From positions 868,001 to 932,000 of the forward strand of contig OZ025823.1 of assembly GCA_964019425.1 (NCBI GenBank): DNA of 64,000 bases, read 5' to 3'. This document shows, piece by piece, positions 9,830 through 20,408 of the stretch (positions are counted from its first letter, which is position 1; every line of letters begins with the position of its first letter). A program made the position numbers and the translations under genes. The DNA is from Flectonema sp. DT1601. Its lineage: Eukaryota > Euglenozoa > Diplonemea > Diplonemida > Diplonemidae. The notes beneath the pieces were generated by a model that was not told where the DNA came from, did no database searches, and saw only the letters and a program-made list of their open reading frames with translations.

Positions 9830-10042
9830 CTTCTTTAATCGTTTCCTTTGACCCTGAGTGACTTCACACATGTTGTCTGCTTTAAGGGGGATTAGGAAAA
9901 CGATGGGTGTGTTTCATTCATTCATTACTTTGATTTTTGTAAGGGGAGGTGTCTTAGTTTTGATTATTTAGTTTATTGTTGTTTTACTCCTCCTACAGAG
10001 ATACTCACAACAAAACACATCCGAATAAGAATTTGAACTCTT

Positions 10043-10128
10043 CAGCACATCCCACGAAAGCGATTGGGACTAGTTCGACTGTCTTCTCATGCAAGAAAAC
10101 ATAATAACGACCCGTCGGTTGTATCCTT
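10043..10128 (+). pseudogene. Decayed fragment of the upstream membrane-protein gene, repeated in 11 spacers
   Basis: The segment containing 'GATTGGGACTAGTTCGACTG' matches 'GATTGGGTAGTTCGACTG' at about 6427-6452 in the membrane-protein gene with one 2-nt insertion. Matches continue on both sides: 'CCACGAA', 'CATGC', and 'TAACGACCCGTCGGTTGTATC' style sequence against 'TAACGAGACCGACTGTTTCATC'. At protein level 'LVRLSSHA' faces 'VVRLSHA'. Small insertions and deletions break the frame, so it is not a gene. The same fragment begins 915 nt after each stop: about 10043, 13397, 16766, 20111, 23471, 26831, 30200, 33545, 36905, 40265 and 43610. It is not found after copy 12. Confidence 0.7.
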
Positions 10129-10143
10129 TGAGAGGGAGGGGAT

Positions 10144-10173
10144 GGGGAGGGGAGGGGAGGGGAGGGGAGGGGA
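10144..10173 (+). repeat. (GGGGA)6 G-rich microsatellite upstream of tyrosinase copy 2
   Basis: A pure GGGGA run flanked by further G blocks (GGGAGGGGAT before, GGTGTGGGGAGGGGG after). Any four G4 blocks could form a G-quadruplex on the + strand. It lies about 160 nt before the start codon and is present before copies 2-12 but not before copy 1. Unit number varies from 5 to 9 between spacers. Confidence 0.9.
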
Positions 10174-10334
10174 TGGTGTGGGGAGGGGGAATACGCAAAC
10201 CACAAGGTTGTTTCTTCAAATGTGTGTTGTTTATTTTTTGGATTGTGTGTATGCTCTTCTCTTCTCTTGAAGTAAATCTAATACTCCTTGCGCCCGTCAG
10301 TTTTATCAAAAAAAAAAAAAAAAAAAAAATAACA

Positions 10335-12482
10335 ATGATGAAGACCGCTGCCCTGTTCGGGCTGGCCGCAGCAGCAGTGCTGCCGACTGCCGAAGGATTC
10401 GTGTTCCCAAGTAACTGCGATGCTGCTACCCGAGTAACTCAGACTGGTACTTCAGGTTCTGTTGATTTGACTAGCTACGGATCAAATGAGATCCGCTGCT
10501 GGCACATCGAGTGCGTTGGAGGAGTGGTTTCGATGACGTGGACTCGATTCAACACCGAACTGAACTACGACTACGTTAGGATGGCGACGGTTGCGAACAA
10601 CGGAGTCGGAGCGCAATTGTTCCGTTCTTCTGACCTGACCGTCCCTGTTACTCACAGTGCCGCCGGAGGAGACGGTGCGTTCATCGAACTCGATTCCGAT
10701 GGCAGCATTCAGGGAAATGGTTTCACTGCGTCGTGGACCTGCTCAGCATCATCATCATTCGCGTTCCCATCGGCCTGCACTTCGACGGCGACGTACCAAG
10801 CGGACAGCATCGTAGACTACCCAGCCGGTTCCGGACGTTACTCAAACAATGAGAACGCGTGTTTCTACTTCGAGTGTCCAGCAAAACGCGCGGTGCTTCA
10901 GTGGACTTCATTCAACACCGAGAGCGGATACGATTTCGTGAACGCGTTTCCGGTGAGCGGAGGTGTTGTCGGATCGACTGCGGTCCTTTCGCAACACTCT
11001 GGAACTAGTGCTCCAGCTGATACCATTGTTGAACAGGATGGTATTTTCTTGAGACTTACTTCTGACGGCAGTGTCACCAGAGCTGGTTTTGTTCTCGACT
11101 GGACGTGCTCGGATTCCGCACCGCCAACTCCACCGACTCCACCAACTCCACCAACACCACCGACTCCAACTCCATCGATCACCCCTTGCGAGACTCCCCG
11201 AGTGAGGCAGGCGTGGTCTCTTATGTCGTGTGTAGACAGGGACCTTTACATCAGCGCGGTGTCGACGTTCCACAGCACCCGCAAGGCTGACTTCGACCGA
11301 GTGGTCCGCATGCATCTTCAGGCTGGAGAATACGCTCACCAGACTAGTGCGTTCCTCGCATGGCACAGATACTACCTCCTTGGATGGGAGAACATGTTGA
11401 GATCTCTGGGAGGCGATTACAGATGCATCACCGTTCCGTACTGGGACTGGGACAGGGATGCCGGAAGCGAGTCGCAGAGCGTTGTGTTCTCGCCAACGAC
11501 TTTCGGATCTCCGAACGGAAGGGACTCCAACGACTGCATGACTGAGGGAGTTGCCGCGTTCGATGGTGGAAACGGATGGCTTGATTCCCTGGACGGATGC
11601 CTTCGCAGAACGTTCGGATTCAGCTGGGGGTTCACTGGACAGGCTGCGATGGCTGCGATGATTGAGGACTTCCCAGACTTCGCGACCTTCAGACCGACGT
11701 TCGAGTCGGCGCCGCACGGAGCTCCGCACGTTGCGGTCGGAGGACAGATGTCGACTTTCTACTCCCCGGAGGACCCTCTTTTCATGGTACACCACGCCAA
11801 CGTAGACAGGCTGTACGCTCTGTGGCAGGACTACCACGGTTACGACACCGTGGCGAAGGCTGACCTGAACAGCAACCACTACGCGGTTGCTGGACGCACC
11901 ACCAGCCAGGAACCGAGTTTGCAGTTGGACAGCGTGTTGCCAATGACCCACGACGGAACGTCTACCATGCAGTGGTTTTCAAACCCTTGGACTATCAGAG
12001 ACATGCACCACCCTGTCGGAATGCCGGGCAGCAATGGAGAGAATGACTTCAAGTACGGAGACGACAACGTTGCCGGGATCCTCGGAAACCCACTTGTTGG
12101 TTCGTGGAGCTGGGCGACTCCTGTCAGCAACGCGCCGACTGTGAACTGCCCGACTTCGACGACGAGAAAGGCTGAGCCGCAGGCTGCCAAGAAGAAGGAG
12201 AAGAAGGTTGCGAAGAAGTCAGCTGTTTCGAGGTCGGGAACTTCTGAGAGAGCGGGACGTTGCGCGTTCGCTGATCACATCCTCGCGGAGGTTTGTTTGT
12301 CGAAGCTCGCCGCTGAGCCTTCCATCAGCGATGTCGATCTATTGAACTACGTGGCAAGAATTGAATGTGACAAGACCGACAAGGCGGCCGTATCGCAGGA
12401 ATGGATCGACCTCATGGGCATTCCAAAGGACAAGTTGAAGTTCACCAAGCCATGTTGGTACCTTGACCCTGCCCAGAAGTAA
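10335..12482 (+). CDS. CUB-CUB-tyrosinase, copy 2 (type I)
   Basis: Same protein as copy 1 as far as can be read. Here the reading frame happens to stay open upstream through the poly(A) and GGGGA tracts to 10089, giving a 797-aa frame, but the start at 10335 is preferred because it opens a clean signal peptide and is the only start shared by all copies. Preceded by 22 A. The 3' flank (marker C at 12853, then GGGGA9 with 'GAGAAGG') is identical in type to that of copy 6, although copy 6 has the other coding type. Confidence 0.95.
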   Translation: MMKTAALFGLAAAAVLPTAEGFVFPSNCDAATRVTQTGTSGSVDLTSYGSNEIRCWHIECVGGVVSMTWTRFNTELNYDYVRMATVANNGVGAQLFRSSDLTVPVTHSAAGGDGAFIELDSDGSIQGNGFTASWTCSASSSFAFPSACTSTATYQADSIVDYPAGSGRYSNNENACFYFECPAKRAVLQWTSFNTESGYDFVNAFPVSGGVVGSTAVLSQHSGTSAPADTIVEQDGIFLRLTSDGSVTRAGFVLDWTCSDSAPPTPPTPPTPPTPPTPTPSITPCETPRVRQAWSLMSCVDRDLYISAVSTFHSTRKADFDRVVRMHLQAGEYAHQTSAFLAWHRYYLLGWENMLRSLGGDYRCITVPYWDWDRDAGSESQSVVFSPTTFGSPNGRDSNDCMTEGVAAFDGGNGWLDSLDGCLRRTFGFSWGFTGQAAMAAMIEDFPDFATFRPTFESAPHGAPHVAVGGQMSTFYSPEDPLFMVHHANVDRLYALWQDYHGYDTVAKADLNSNHYAVAGRTTSQEPSLQLDSVLPMTHDGTSTMQWFSNPWTIRDMHHPVGMPGSNGENDFKYGDDNVAGILGNPLVGSWSWATPVSNAPTVNCPTSTTRKAEPQAAKKKEKKVAKKSAVSRSGTSERAGRCAFADHILAEVCLSKLAAEPSISDVDLLNYVARIECDKTDKAAVSQEWIDLMGIPKDKLKFTKPCWYLDPAQK

Positions 12483-13703
12483 GAAAATGCTTCTTTTTTT
12501 TAACTCTTTTTTTATAATCCGTCTCGTCAGTTTCTAAGTTGCTTTGATGCTGCTGTTATTGTTTGTTCGCTTGTTGAGCCGCAACCGCCGTTTACAGCTG
12601 TGGAGAGATGGATGGGACGATTTCACAACACGACATCCCCAGATATAGAATGATTTCCAAGATTTTAGTAATTGTTTCATTGTCTGCCTGCTGTTGGTGT
12701 TTCATTTTTTGTTTTGTTTTTTTTTCCCCCATTATTTTTACAAGAAAAAAAAGGAAAAGGGGAGGGTCTCCGGGCCATGAAGAATAAGAAACTCTTTCCA
12801 ACCGGAAGGTGTAGTCTGCTGCTTCTGGAACCAGGGAGATGCTCCTTGCCCACTTTTCTTTTTTTTTTTTAATTTATATTTCGTTCTTTATTTTGTTTCT
12901 TCCTAACCGACAAACGCATCATGAGCTCAAGACCTTTTTCCTGCAGAGTGCTGGTGATTCGCCGCACCATTCTTTTTGTAAGTCTCGTCTTGTTCATGTG
13001 TTCCCTCTCTTTTTATTCGACTGAAAAAAACAAGCTCCTCTCTCCCCGTACCCGAAACTGTCTTTCTTGGAGACGGTGTTTGGGATATGAGGAGGGAAGT
13101 TCGCTTTCCCCTGCCTTTCTTTTTTTTGATTTTGATTTTATGCAACACAAGACACCAAGAAAATGAAATGACTTCGTCATTTCCTTCTTTAATCGTTTCC
13201 TTTGACCCTGAGTGACTTCACACATGTTGTCTGCTTTAAGGGGGATTAGGAAAACGATGGGTGTGTTTCATTCATTCATTACTTTGATTTTTGTAAGGGG
13301 AGGTGTCTTAGTTTTGATTATTTAGTTTATTGTTGTTTTACTCCTCCTACAGAGATACTCACAACAAAACACATCCGAATAAGAATTTGAACTCTTCAGC
13401 ACATCCCACGAAAGCGATTGGGACTAGTTCGACTGTCTTCTCATGCAAGAAAACATAATAACGACCCGTCGGTTGTATCCTTTGAGAAGGAGGGGATGGG
13501 GAGGGGAGGGGAGGGGAGGGGAGGGGAGGGGAGGGGAGGGGATGGTGTGGGGAGGGGGAATACGCAAACCACAAGGTTGTTTCTTCAAATGTGTGTTGTT
13601 TATTTTTTGGATTGTGTGTATGCTCTTCTCTTCTCTTGAAGTAAATCTAATACTCCTTGCGCCCGTCAGTTTTATCAAAAAAAAAAAAAAAAAAAAAATA
13701 ACA
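12483..13703. other. Array spacer 2, (GGGGA)9
   Basis: Same order of elements as spacer 1. GGGGA tract at 13498-13542, preceded by the 'GAGAAGG' variant instead of 'GAGAGGG'; relict fragment about 13397-13482; hairpin at 13165-13183; 22-A run before the ATG. Matches spacer 6. Confidence 0.85.
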
Positions 13704-15851
13704 ATGATGAAGACCGCTGCCCTGTTCGGGCTGGCCGCAGCAGCAGTGCTGCCGACTGCCGAAGGATTCGTGTTCCCAAGTAACTGCGATGCTGCTACCC
13801 GAGTAACTCAGACTGGTACTTCAGGTTCTGTTGATTTGACTAGCTACGGATCAAATGAGATCCGCTGCTGGCACATCGAGTGCGTTGGAGGAGTGGTTTC
13901 GATGACGTGGACTCGATTCAACACCGAACTGAACTACGACTACGTTAGGATGGCGACGGTTGCGAACAACGGAGTCGGAGCGCAATTGTTCCGTTCTTCT
14001 GACCTGACCGTCCCTGTTACTCACAGTGCCGCCGGAGGAGACGGTGCGTTCATCGAACTCGATTCCGATGGCAGCATTCAGGGAAATGGTTTCACTGCGT
14101 CGTGGACCTGCTCAGCATCATCATCATTCGCGTTCCCATCGGCCTGCACTTCGACGGCGACGTACCAAGCGGACAGCATCGTAGACTACCCAGCCGGTTC
14201 CGGACGTTACTCAAACAATGAGAACGCGTGTTTCTACTTCGAGTGTCCAGCAAAACGCGCGGTGCTTCAGTGGACTTCATTCAACACCGAGAGCGGATAC
14301 GATTTCGTGAACGCGTTTCCGGTGAGCGGAGGTGTTGTCGGATCGACTGCGGTCCTTTCGCAACACTCTGGAACTAGTGCTCCAGCTGATACCATTGTTG
14401 AACAGGATGGTATTTTCTTGAGACTTACTTCTGACGGCAGTGTCACCAGAGCTGGTTTTGTTCTCGACTGGACGTGCTCGGATTCCGCACCGCCAACTCC
14501 ACCGACTCCACCAACTCCACCAACACCACCGACTCCAACTCCATCGATCACCCCTTGCGAGACTCCCCGAGTGAGGCAGGCGTGGTCTCTTATGTCGTGT
14601 GTAGACAGGGACCTTTACATCAGCGCGGTGTCGACGTTCCACAGCACCCGCAAGGCTGACTTCGACCGAGTGGTCCGCATGCATCTTCAGGCTGGAGAAT
14701 ACGCTCACCAGACTAGTGCGTTCCTCGCGTGGCACAGATACTACCTCCTTGGATGGGAGAACATGTTGAGATCTCTGGGAGGCGATTACAGATGCATCAC
14801 CGTTCCGTACTGGGACTGGGACAGGGATGCCGGAAGCGAGTCGCAGAGCGTTGTGTTCTCGCCAACGACTTTCGGATCTCCGAACGGAAGGGACTCCAAC
14901 GACTGCATGACTGAGGGAGTTGCCGCGTTCGATGGTGGAAACGGATGGCTTGATTCCCTGGACGGATGCCTTCGCAGAACGTTCGGATTCAGCTGGGGGT
15001 TCACTGGACAGGCTGCGATGGCTGCGATGATTGAGGACTTCCCAGACTTCGCGACCTTCAGACCGACGTTCGAGTCGGCGCCGCACGGAGCTCCGCACGT
15101 TGCGGTCGGAGGACAGATGTCGACTTTCTACTCCCCGGAGGACCCTCTTTTCATGGTACACCACGCCAACGTAGACAGGCTGTACGCTCTGTGGCAGGAC
15201 TACCACGGTTACGACACCGTGGCGAAGGCTGACCTGAACAGCAACCACTACGCGGTTGCTGGACGCACCACCAGCCAGGAACCGAGTTTGCAGTTGGACA
15301 GCGTGTTGCCAATGACCCACGACGGAACGTCTACCATGCAGTGGTTTTCAAACCCTTGGACTATCAGAGACATGCACCACCCTGTCGGAATGCCGGGCAG
15401 CAATGGAGAGAATGACTTCAAGTACGGAGACGACAACGTTGCCGGGATCCTCGGAAACCCACTTGTTGGTTCGTGGAGCTGGGCGACTCCTGTCAGCAAC
15501 GCGCCGACTGTGAACTGCCCGACTTCGACGACGAGAAAGGCTGAGCCGCAGGCTGCCAAGAAGAAGGAGAAGAAGGTTGCGAAGAAGTCAGCTGTTTCGA
15601 GGTCGGGAACTTCTGAGAGAGCGGGACGTTGCGCGTTCGCTGATCACATCCTCGCGGAGGTTTGTTTGTCGAAGCTCGCCGCTGAGCCTTCCATCAGCGA
15701 TGTCGATCTATTGAACTACGTGGCAAGAATTGAATGTGACAAGACCGACAAGGCGGCCGTATCGCAGGAATGGATCGACCTCATGGGCATTCCAAAGGAC
15801 AAGTTGAAGTTCACCAAGCCATGTTGGTACCTTGACCCTGCCCAGAAGTAA
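13704..15851 (+). CDS. CUB-CUB-tyrosinase, copy 3 (type I, Ala342 GCG variant)
   Basis: Type I protein (Ser42, Ala143). It differs from copies 1 and 2 by a silent change, GCG instead of GCA for Ala342 in the CuA motif, shared only with copy 7. The frame also runs open upstream to 13443 (802 aa), for the same accidental reason as in copy 2. First unit of the duplicated four-unit block (copies 3-6 correspond to 7-10). Confidence 0.95.
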   Translation: MMKTAALFGLAAAAVLPTAEGFVFPSNCDAATRVTQTGTSGSVDLTSYGSNEIRCWHIECVGGVVSMTWTRFNTELNYDYVRMATVANNGVGAQLFRSSDLTVPVTHSAAGGDGAFIELDSDGSIQGNGFTASWTCSASSSFAFPSACTSTATYQADSIVDYPAGSGRYSNNENACFYFECPAKRAVLQWTSFNTESGYDFVNAFPVSGGVVGSTAVLSQHSGTSAPADTIVEQDGIFLRLTSDGSVTRAGFVLDWTCSDSAPPTPPTPPTPPTPPTPTPSITPCETPRVRQAWSLMSCVDRDLYISAVSTFHSTRKADFDRVVRMHLQAGEYAHQTSAFLAWHRYYLLGWENMLRSLGGDYRCITVPYWDWDRDAGSESQSVVFSPTTFGSPNGRDSNDCMTEGVAAFDGGNGWLDSLDGCLRRTFGFSWGFTGQAAMAAMIEDFPDFATFRPTFESAPHGAPHVAVGGQMSTFYSPEDPLFMVHHANVDRLYALWQDYHGYDTVAKADLNSNHYAVAGRTTSQEPSLQLDSVLPMTHDGTSTMQWFSNPWTIRDMHHPVGMPGSNGENDFKYGDDNVAGILGNPLVGSWSWATPVSNAPTVNCPTSTTRKAEPQAAKKKEKKVAKKSAVSRSGTSERAGRCAFADHILAEVCLSKLAAEPSISDVDLLNYVARIECDKTDKAAVSQEWIDLMGIPKDKLKFTKPCWYLDPAQK

Positions 15852-17048
15852 GAAAATGCTTCTTTTTTTTAACTCTTTTTTTATAATCCGTCTCGTCAGT
15901 TTCTAAGTTGCTTTGATGCTGCTGTTATTGTTTGTTCGCTTGTTGAGCCGCAACCGCCGTTTACAGCTGTGGAGAGATGGATGGGACGATTTCACAACAC
16001 GACATCCCCAGATATAGAATGATTTCCAAGATTTTAGTAATTGTTTCATTGTCTGCCTGCTGTTGGTGTTTCATTTTTTGTTTTGTTTTTTTTTCCCCCA
16101 TTATTTTTACAAGAAAAAAAAGGAAAAGGGGAGGGTCTCCGGGCCATGAAGAATAAGAAACTCTTTCCAACCGGAAGGTGTAGTCTGCTGCTTCTGGAAC
16201 CAGGGAGATGCTCCTTGCCCACTTTTCTTTTTTTTTTTTAATTTATATTTCGTTCTTTATTTTGTTTCTTCCTAACCGACAAACGCATCATGAGCTCAAG
16301 ACCTTTTTCCTGCAGAGTGCTGGTGATTCGCCGCACCATTCTTTTTGTAAGTCTCGTCTTGTTCATGTGTTCCCTCTCTTTTTATTCGACTGAAAAAAAC
16401 AAGCTCCTCTCTCCCCGTACCCGAAACTGTCTTTCTTGGAGACGGTGTTTGGGATATGAGGAGGGAAGTTCGCTTTCCCCTGCCTTTCTTTTTTTTGATT
16501 TTGATTTTATGCAACACAAGACACCAAGAAAATGAAATGACTTCGTCATTTCCTTCTTTAATCGTTTCCTTTGACCCTGAGTGACTTCACACATGTTGTC
16601 TGCTTTAAGGGGGATTAGGAAAACGATGGGTGTGTTTCATTCATTCATTACTTTGATTTTTGTAAGGGGAGGTGTCTTAGTTTTGATTATTTAGTTTATT
16701 GTTGTTTTACTCCTCCTACAGAGATACTCACAACAAAACACATCCGAATAAGAATTTGAACTCTTCAGCACATCCCACGAAAGCGATTGGGACTAGTTCG
16801 ACTGTCTTCTCATGCAAGAAAACATAATAACGACCCGTCGGTTGTATCCTTTGAGAGGGAGGGGATGGGGAGGGGAGGGGAGGGGAGGGGATGGTGTGGG
16901 GAGGGGGAATACGCAAACCACAAGGTTGTTTCTTCAAATGTGTGTTGTTTATTTTTTGGATTGTGTGTATACTCTTCTCTTCTCTTGAAGTAAATCTAAT
17001 ACTCCTTGCGCCCGTCAGTTTTATCAAAAAAAAAAAAAAAAAATAACA
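15852..17048. other. Array spacer 3, (GGGGA)5
   Basis: GGGGA tract at 16867-16891; marker C; relict about 16766-16851; hairpin 16534-16552; only 18 A before the ATG. Matches spacers 7 and 10. Confidence 0.85.
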
Positions 17049-19196
17049 ATGATGAAGACCGCTGCCCTGTTCGGGCTGGCCGCAGCAGCAGTGCTGCCGA
17101 CTGCCGAAGGATTCGTGTTCCCAAGTAACTGCGATGCTGCTACCCGAGTAACTCAGACTGGTACTTCAGGTACTGTTGATTTGACTAGCTACGGATCAAA
17201 TGAGATCCGCTGCTGGCACATCGAGTGCGTTGGAGGAGTGGTTTCGATGACGTGGACTCGATTCAACACCGAACTGAACTACGACTACGTTAGGATGGCG
17301 ACGGTTGCGAACAACGGAGTCGGAGCGCAATTGTTCCGTTCTTCTGACCTGACCGTCCCTGTTACTCACAGTGCCGCCGGAGGAGACGGTGCGTTCATCG
17401 AACTCGATTCCGATGGCAGCATTCAGGGAAATGGTTTCACTGCGTCGTGGACCTGCTCAGCATCATCATCATTCGTGTTCCCATCGGCCTGCACTTCGAC
17501 GGCGACGTACCAAGCGGACAGCATCGTAGACTACCCAGCCGGTTCCGGACGTTACTCAAACAATGAGAACGCGTGTTTCTACTTCGAGTGTCCAGCAAAA
17601 CGCGCGGTGCTTCAGTGGACTTCATTCAACACCGAGAGCGGATACGATTTCGTGAACGCGTTTCCGGTGAGCGGAGGTGTTGTCGGATCGACTGCGGTCC
17701 TTTCGCAACACTCTGGAACTAGTGCTCCAGCTGATACCATTGTTGAACAGGATGGTATTTTCTTGAGACTTACTTCTGACGGCAGTGTCACCAGAGCTGG
17801 TTTTGTTCTCGACTGGACGTGCTCGGATTCCGCACCGCCAACTCCACCGACTCCACCAACTCCACCAACACCACCGACTCCAACTCCATCGATCACCCCT
17901 TGCGAGACTCCCCGAGTGAGGCAGGCGTGGTCTCTTATGTCGTGTGTAGACAGGGACCTTTACATCAGCGCGGTGTCGACGTTCCACAGCACCCGCAAGG
18001 CTGACTTCGACCGAGTGGTCCGCATGCATCTTCAGGCTGGAGAATACGCTCACCAGACTAGTGCGTTCCTCGCATGGCACAGATACTACCTCCTTGGATG
18101 GGAGAACATGTTGAGATCTCTGGGAGGCGATTACAGATGCATCACCGTTCCGTACTGGGACTGGGACAGGGATGCCGGAAGCGAGTCGCAGAGCGTTGTG
18201 TTCTCGCCAACGACTTTCGGATCTCCGAACGGAAGGGACTCCAACGACTGCATGACTGAGGGAGTTGCCGCGTTCGATGGTGGAAACGGATGGCTTGATT
18301 CCCTGGACGGATGCCTTCGCAGAACGTTCGGATTCAGCTGGGGGTTCACTGGACAGGCTGCGATGGCTGCGATGATTGAGGACTTCCCAGACTTCGCGAC
18401 CTTCAGACCGACGTTCGAGTCGGCGCCGCACGGAGCTCCGCACGTTGCGGTCGGAGGACAGATGTCGACTTTCTACTCCCCGGAGGACCCTCTTTTCATG
18501 GTACACCACGCCAACGTAGACAGGCTGTACGCTCTGTGGCAGGACTACCACGGTTACGACACCGTGGCGAAGGCTGACCTGAACAGCAACCACTACGCGG
18601 TTGCTGGACGCACCACCAGCCAGGAACCGAGTTTGCAGTTGGACAGCGTGTTGCCAATGACCCACGACGGAACGTCTACCATGCAGTGGTTTTCAAACCC
18701 TTGGACTATCAGAGACATGCACCACCCTGTCGGAATGCCGGGCAGCAATGGAGAGAATGACTTCAAGTACGGAGACGACAACGTTGCCGGGATCCTCGGA
18801 AACCCACTTGTTGGTTCGTGGAGCTGGGCGACTCCTGTCAGCAACGCGCCGACTGTGAACTGCCCGACTTCGACGACGAGAAAGGCTGAGCCGCAGGCTG
18901 CCAAGAAGAAGGAGAAGAAGGTTGCGAAGAAGTCAGCTGTTTCGAGGTCGGGAACTTCTGAGAGAGCGGGACGTTGCGCGTTCGCTGATCACATCCTCGC
19001 GGAGGTTTGTTTGTCGAAGCTCGCCGCTGAGCCTTCCATCAGCGATGTCGATCTATTGAACTACGTGGCAAGAATTGAATGTGACAAGACCGACAAGGCG
19101 GCCGTATCGCAGGAATGGATCGACCTCATGGGCATTCCAAAGGACAAGTTGAAGTTCACCAAGCCATGTTGGTACCTTGACCCTGCCCAGAAGTAA
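17049..19196 (+). CDS. CUB-CUB-tyrosinase, copy 4 (type II)
   Basis: First type II copy: Thr42 (ACT for TCT) in CUB 1 and Val143 (GTG for GCG) between the CUB domains. Neither change touches the copper sites. The upstream A run is 18 nt and the following spacer carries marker T. Corresponds to copy 8 at +13,434. Confidence 0.95.
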   Translation: MMKTAALFGLAAAAVLPTAEGFVFPSNCDAATRVTQTGTSGTVDLTSYGSNEIRCWHIECVGGVVSMTWTRFNTELNYDYVRMATVANNGVGAQLFRSSDLTVPVTHSAAGGDGAFIELDSDGSIQGNGFTASWTCSASSSFVFPSACTSTATYQADSIVDYPAGSGRYSNNENACFYFECPAKRAVLQWTSFNTESGYDFVNAFPVSGGVVGSTAVLSQHSGTSAPADTIVEQDGIFLRLTSDGSVTRAGFVLDWTCSDSAPPTPPTPPTPPTPPTPTPSITPCETPRVRQAWSLMSCVDRDLYISAVSTFHSTRKADFDRVVRMHLQAGEYAHQTSAFLAWHRYYLLGWENMLRSLGGDYRCITVPYWDWDRDAGSESQSVVFSPTTFGSPNGRDSNDCMTEGVAAFDGGNGWLDSLDGCLRRTFGFSWGFTGQAAMAAMIEDFPDFATFRPTFESAPHGAPHVAVGGQMSTFYSPEDPLFMVHHANVDRLYALWQDYHGYDTVAKADLNSNHYAVAGRTTSQEPSLQLDSVLPMTHDGTSTMQWFSNPWTIRDMHHPVGMPGSNGENDFKYGDDNVAGILGNPLVGSWSWATPVSNAPTVNCPTSTTRKAEPQAAKKKEKKVAKKSAVSRSGTSERAGRCAFADHILAEVCLSKLAAEPSISDVDLLNYVARIECDKTDKAAVSQEWIDLMGIPKDKLKFTKPCWYLDPAQK

Positions 19197-20408
19197 GAAA
19201 ATGCTTCTTTTTTTTAACTCTTTTTTTATAATCCGTCTCGTCAGTTTCTAAGTTGCTTTGATGCTGCTGTTATTGTTTGTTCGCTTGTTGAGCCGCAACC
19301 GCCGTTTACAGCTGTGGAGAGATGGATGGGACGATTTCACAACACGACATCCCCAGATATAGAATGATTTCCAAGATTTTAGTAATTGTTTCATTGTCTG
19401 CCTGCTGTTGGTGTTTCATTTTTTGTTTTGTTTTTTTTTCCCCCATTATTTTTACAAGAAAAAAAAGGAAAAGGGGAGGGTCTCCGGGCCATGAAGAATA
19501 AGAAACTCTTTCCAACCGGAAGGTGTAGTCTGCTGCTTCTGGAACCAGGGAGATGCTCCTTGCCCATTTTTCTTTTTTTTTTTTAATTTATATTTCGTTC
19601 TTTATTTTGTTTCTTCCTAACCGACAAACGCATCATGAGCTCAAGACCTTTTTCCTGCAGAGTGCTGGTGATTCGCCGCACCATTCTTTTTGTAAGTCTC
19701 GTCTTGTTCATGTGTTCCCTCTCTTTTTATTCGACTGAAAAAAACAAGCTCCTCTCTCCCCGTACCCGAAACTGTCTTTCTTGGAGACGGTGTTTGGGAT
19801 ATGAGGAGGGAAGTTCGCTTTCCCCTGCCTTTCTTTTTTTTGATTTTGATTTTATGCAACACAAGACACCAAGAAAATGAAATGACTTCGTCATTTCCTT
19901 CTTTAATCGTTTCCTTTGACCCTGAGTGACTTCACACATGTTGTCTGCTTTAAGGGGGATTAGGAAAACGATGGGTGTGTTTCATTCATTCATTACTTTG
20001 ATTTTTGTAAGGGGAGGTGTCTTAGTTTTGATTATTTAGTTTATTGTTGTTTTACTCCTCCTACAGAGATACTCACAACAAAACACATCCGAATAAGAAT
20101 TTGAACTCTTCAGCACATCCCACGAAAGCGATTGGGACTAGTTCGACTGTCTTCTCATGCAAGAAAACATAATAACGACCCGTCGGTTGTATCCTTTGAG
20201 AGGGAGGGGATGGGGAGGGGAGGGGAGGGGAGGGGAGGGGAGGGGAGGGGATGGTGTGGGGAGGGGGAATACGCAAACCACAAGGTTGTTTCTTCAAATG
20301 TGTGTTGTTTATTTTTTGGATTGTGTGTATACTCTTCTCTTCTCTTGAAGTAAATCTAATACTCCTTGCGCCCGTCAGTTTTATCAAAAAAAAAAAAAAA
20401 AAATAACA
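19197..20408. other. Array spacer 4, (GGGGA)8
   Basis: GGGGA tract at 20212-20251; marker T at 19567; relict about 20111-20196; hairpin 19879-19897; 18 A. Matches spacers 5, 8 and 9. Confidence 0.85.

Larger units (their letters stand above)
9129..10334. other. Array spacer 1, (GGGGA)6
   Basis: Reference spacer. In order: T-rich 3' region after the stop; a C/T marker at 9499 (C here); the hairpin at 9811-9829; a pyrimidine tract and CAG at about 9990-10001; the relict of the membrane-protein gene at about 10043-10128; (GGGGA)6 at 10144-10173; a second pyrimidine tract with CAG at 10298-10300; a 22-A run; then the next ATG. Short open frames here are by-products of this composition. Confidence 0.85.

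Noticed and set aside
10064-10270. Short + strand frames in spacers starting 'MGLVRLSSHA'
   Set aside because: They read through the decayed membrane-gene fragment and then the GGGGA tract; reading frame differs between spacers.
10089-12482. 797-802 aa frames extending tyrosinase copies 2, 3 and 7 upstream
   Set aside because: The extension translates GGGGA and poly(A) tracts, depends on their lengths, is absent in other copies and would bury the signal peptide.
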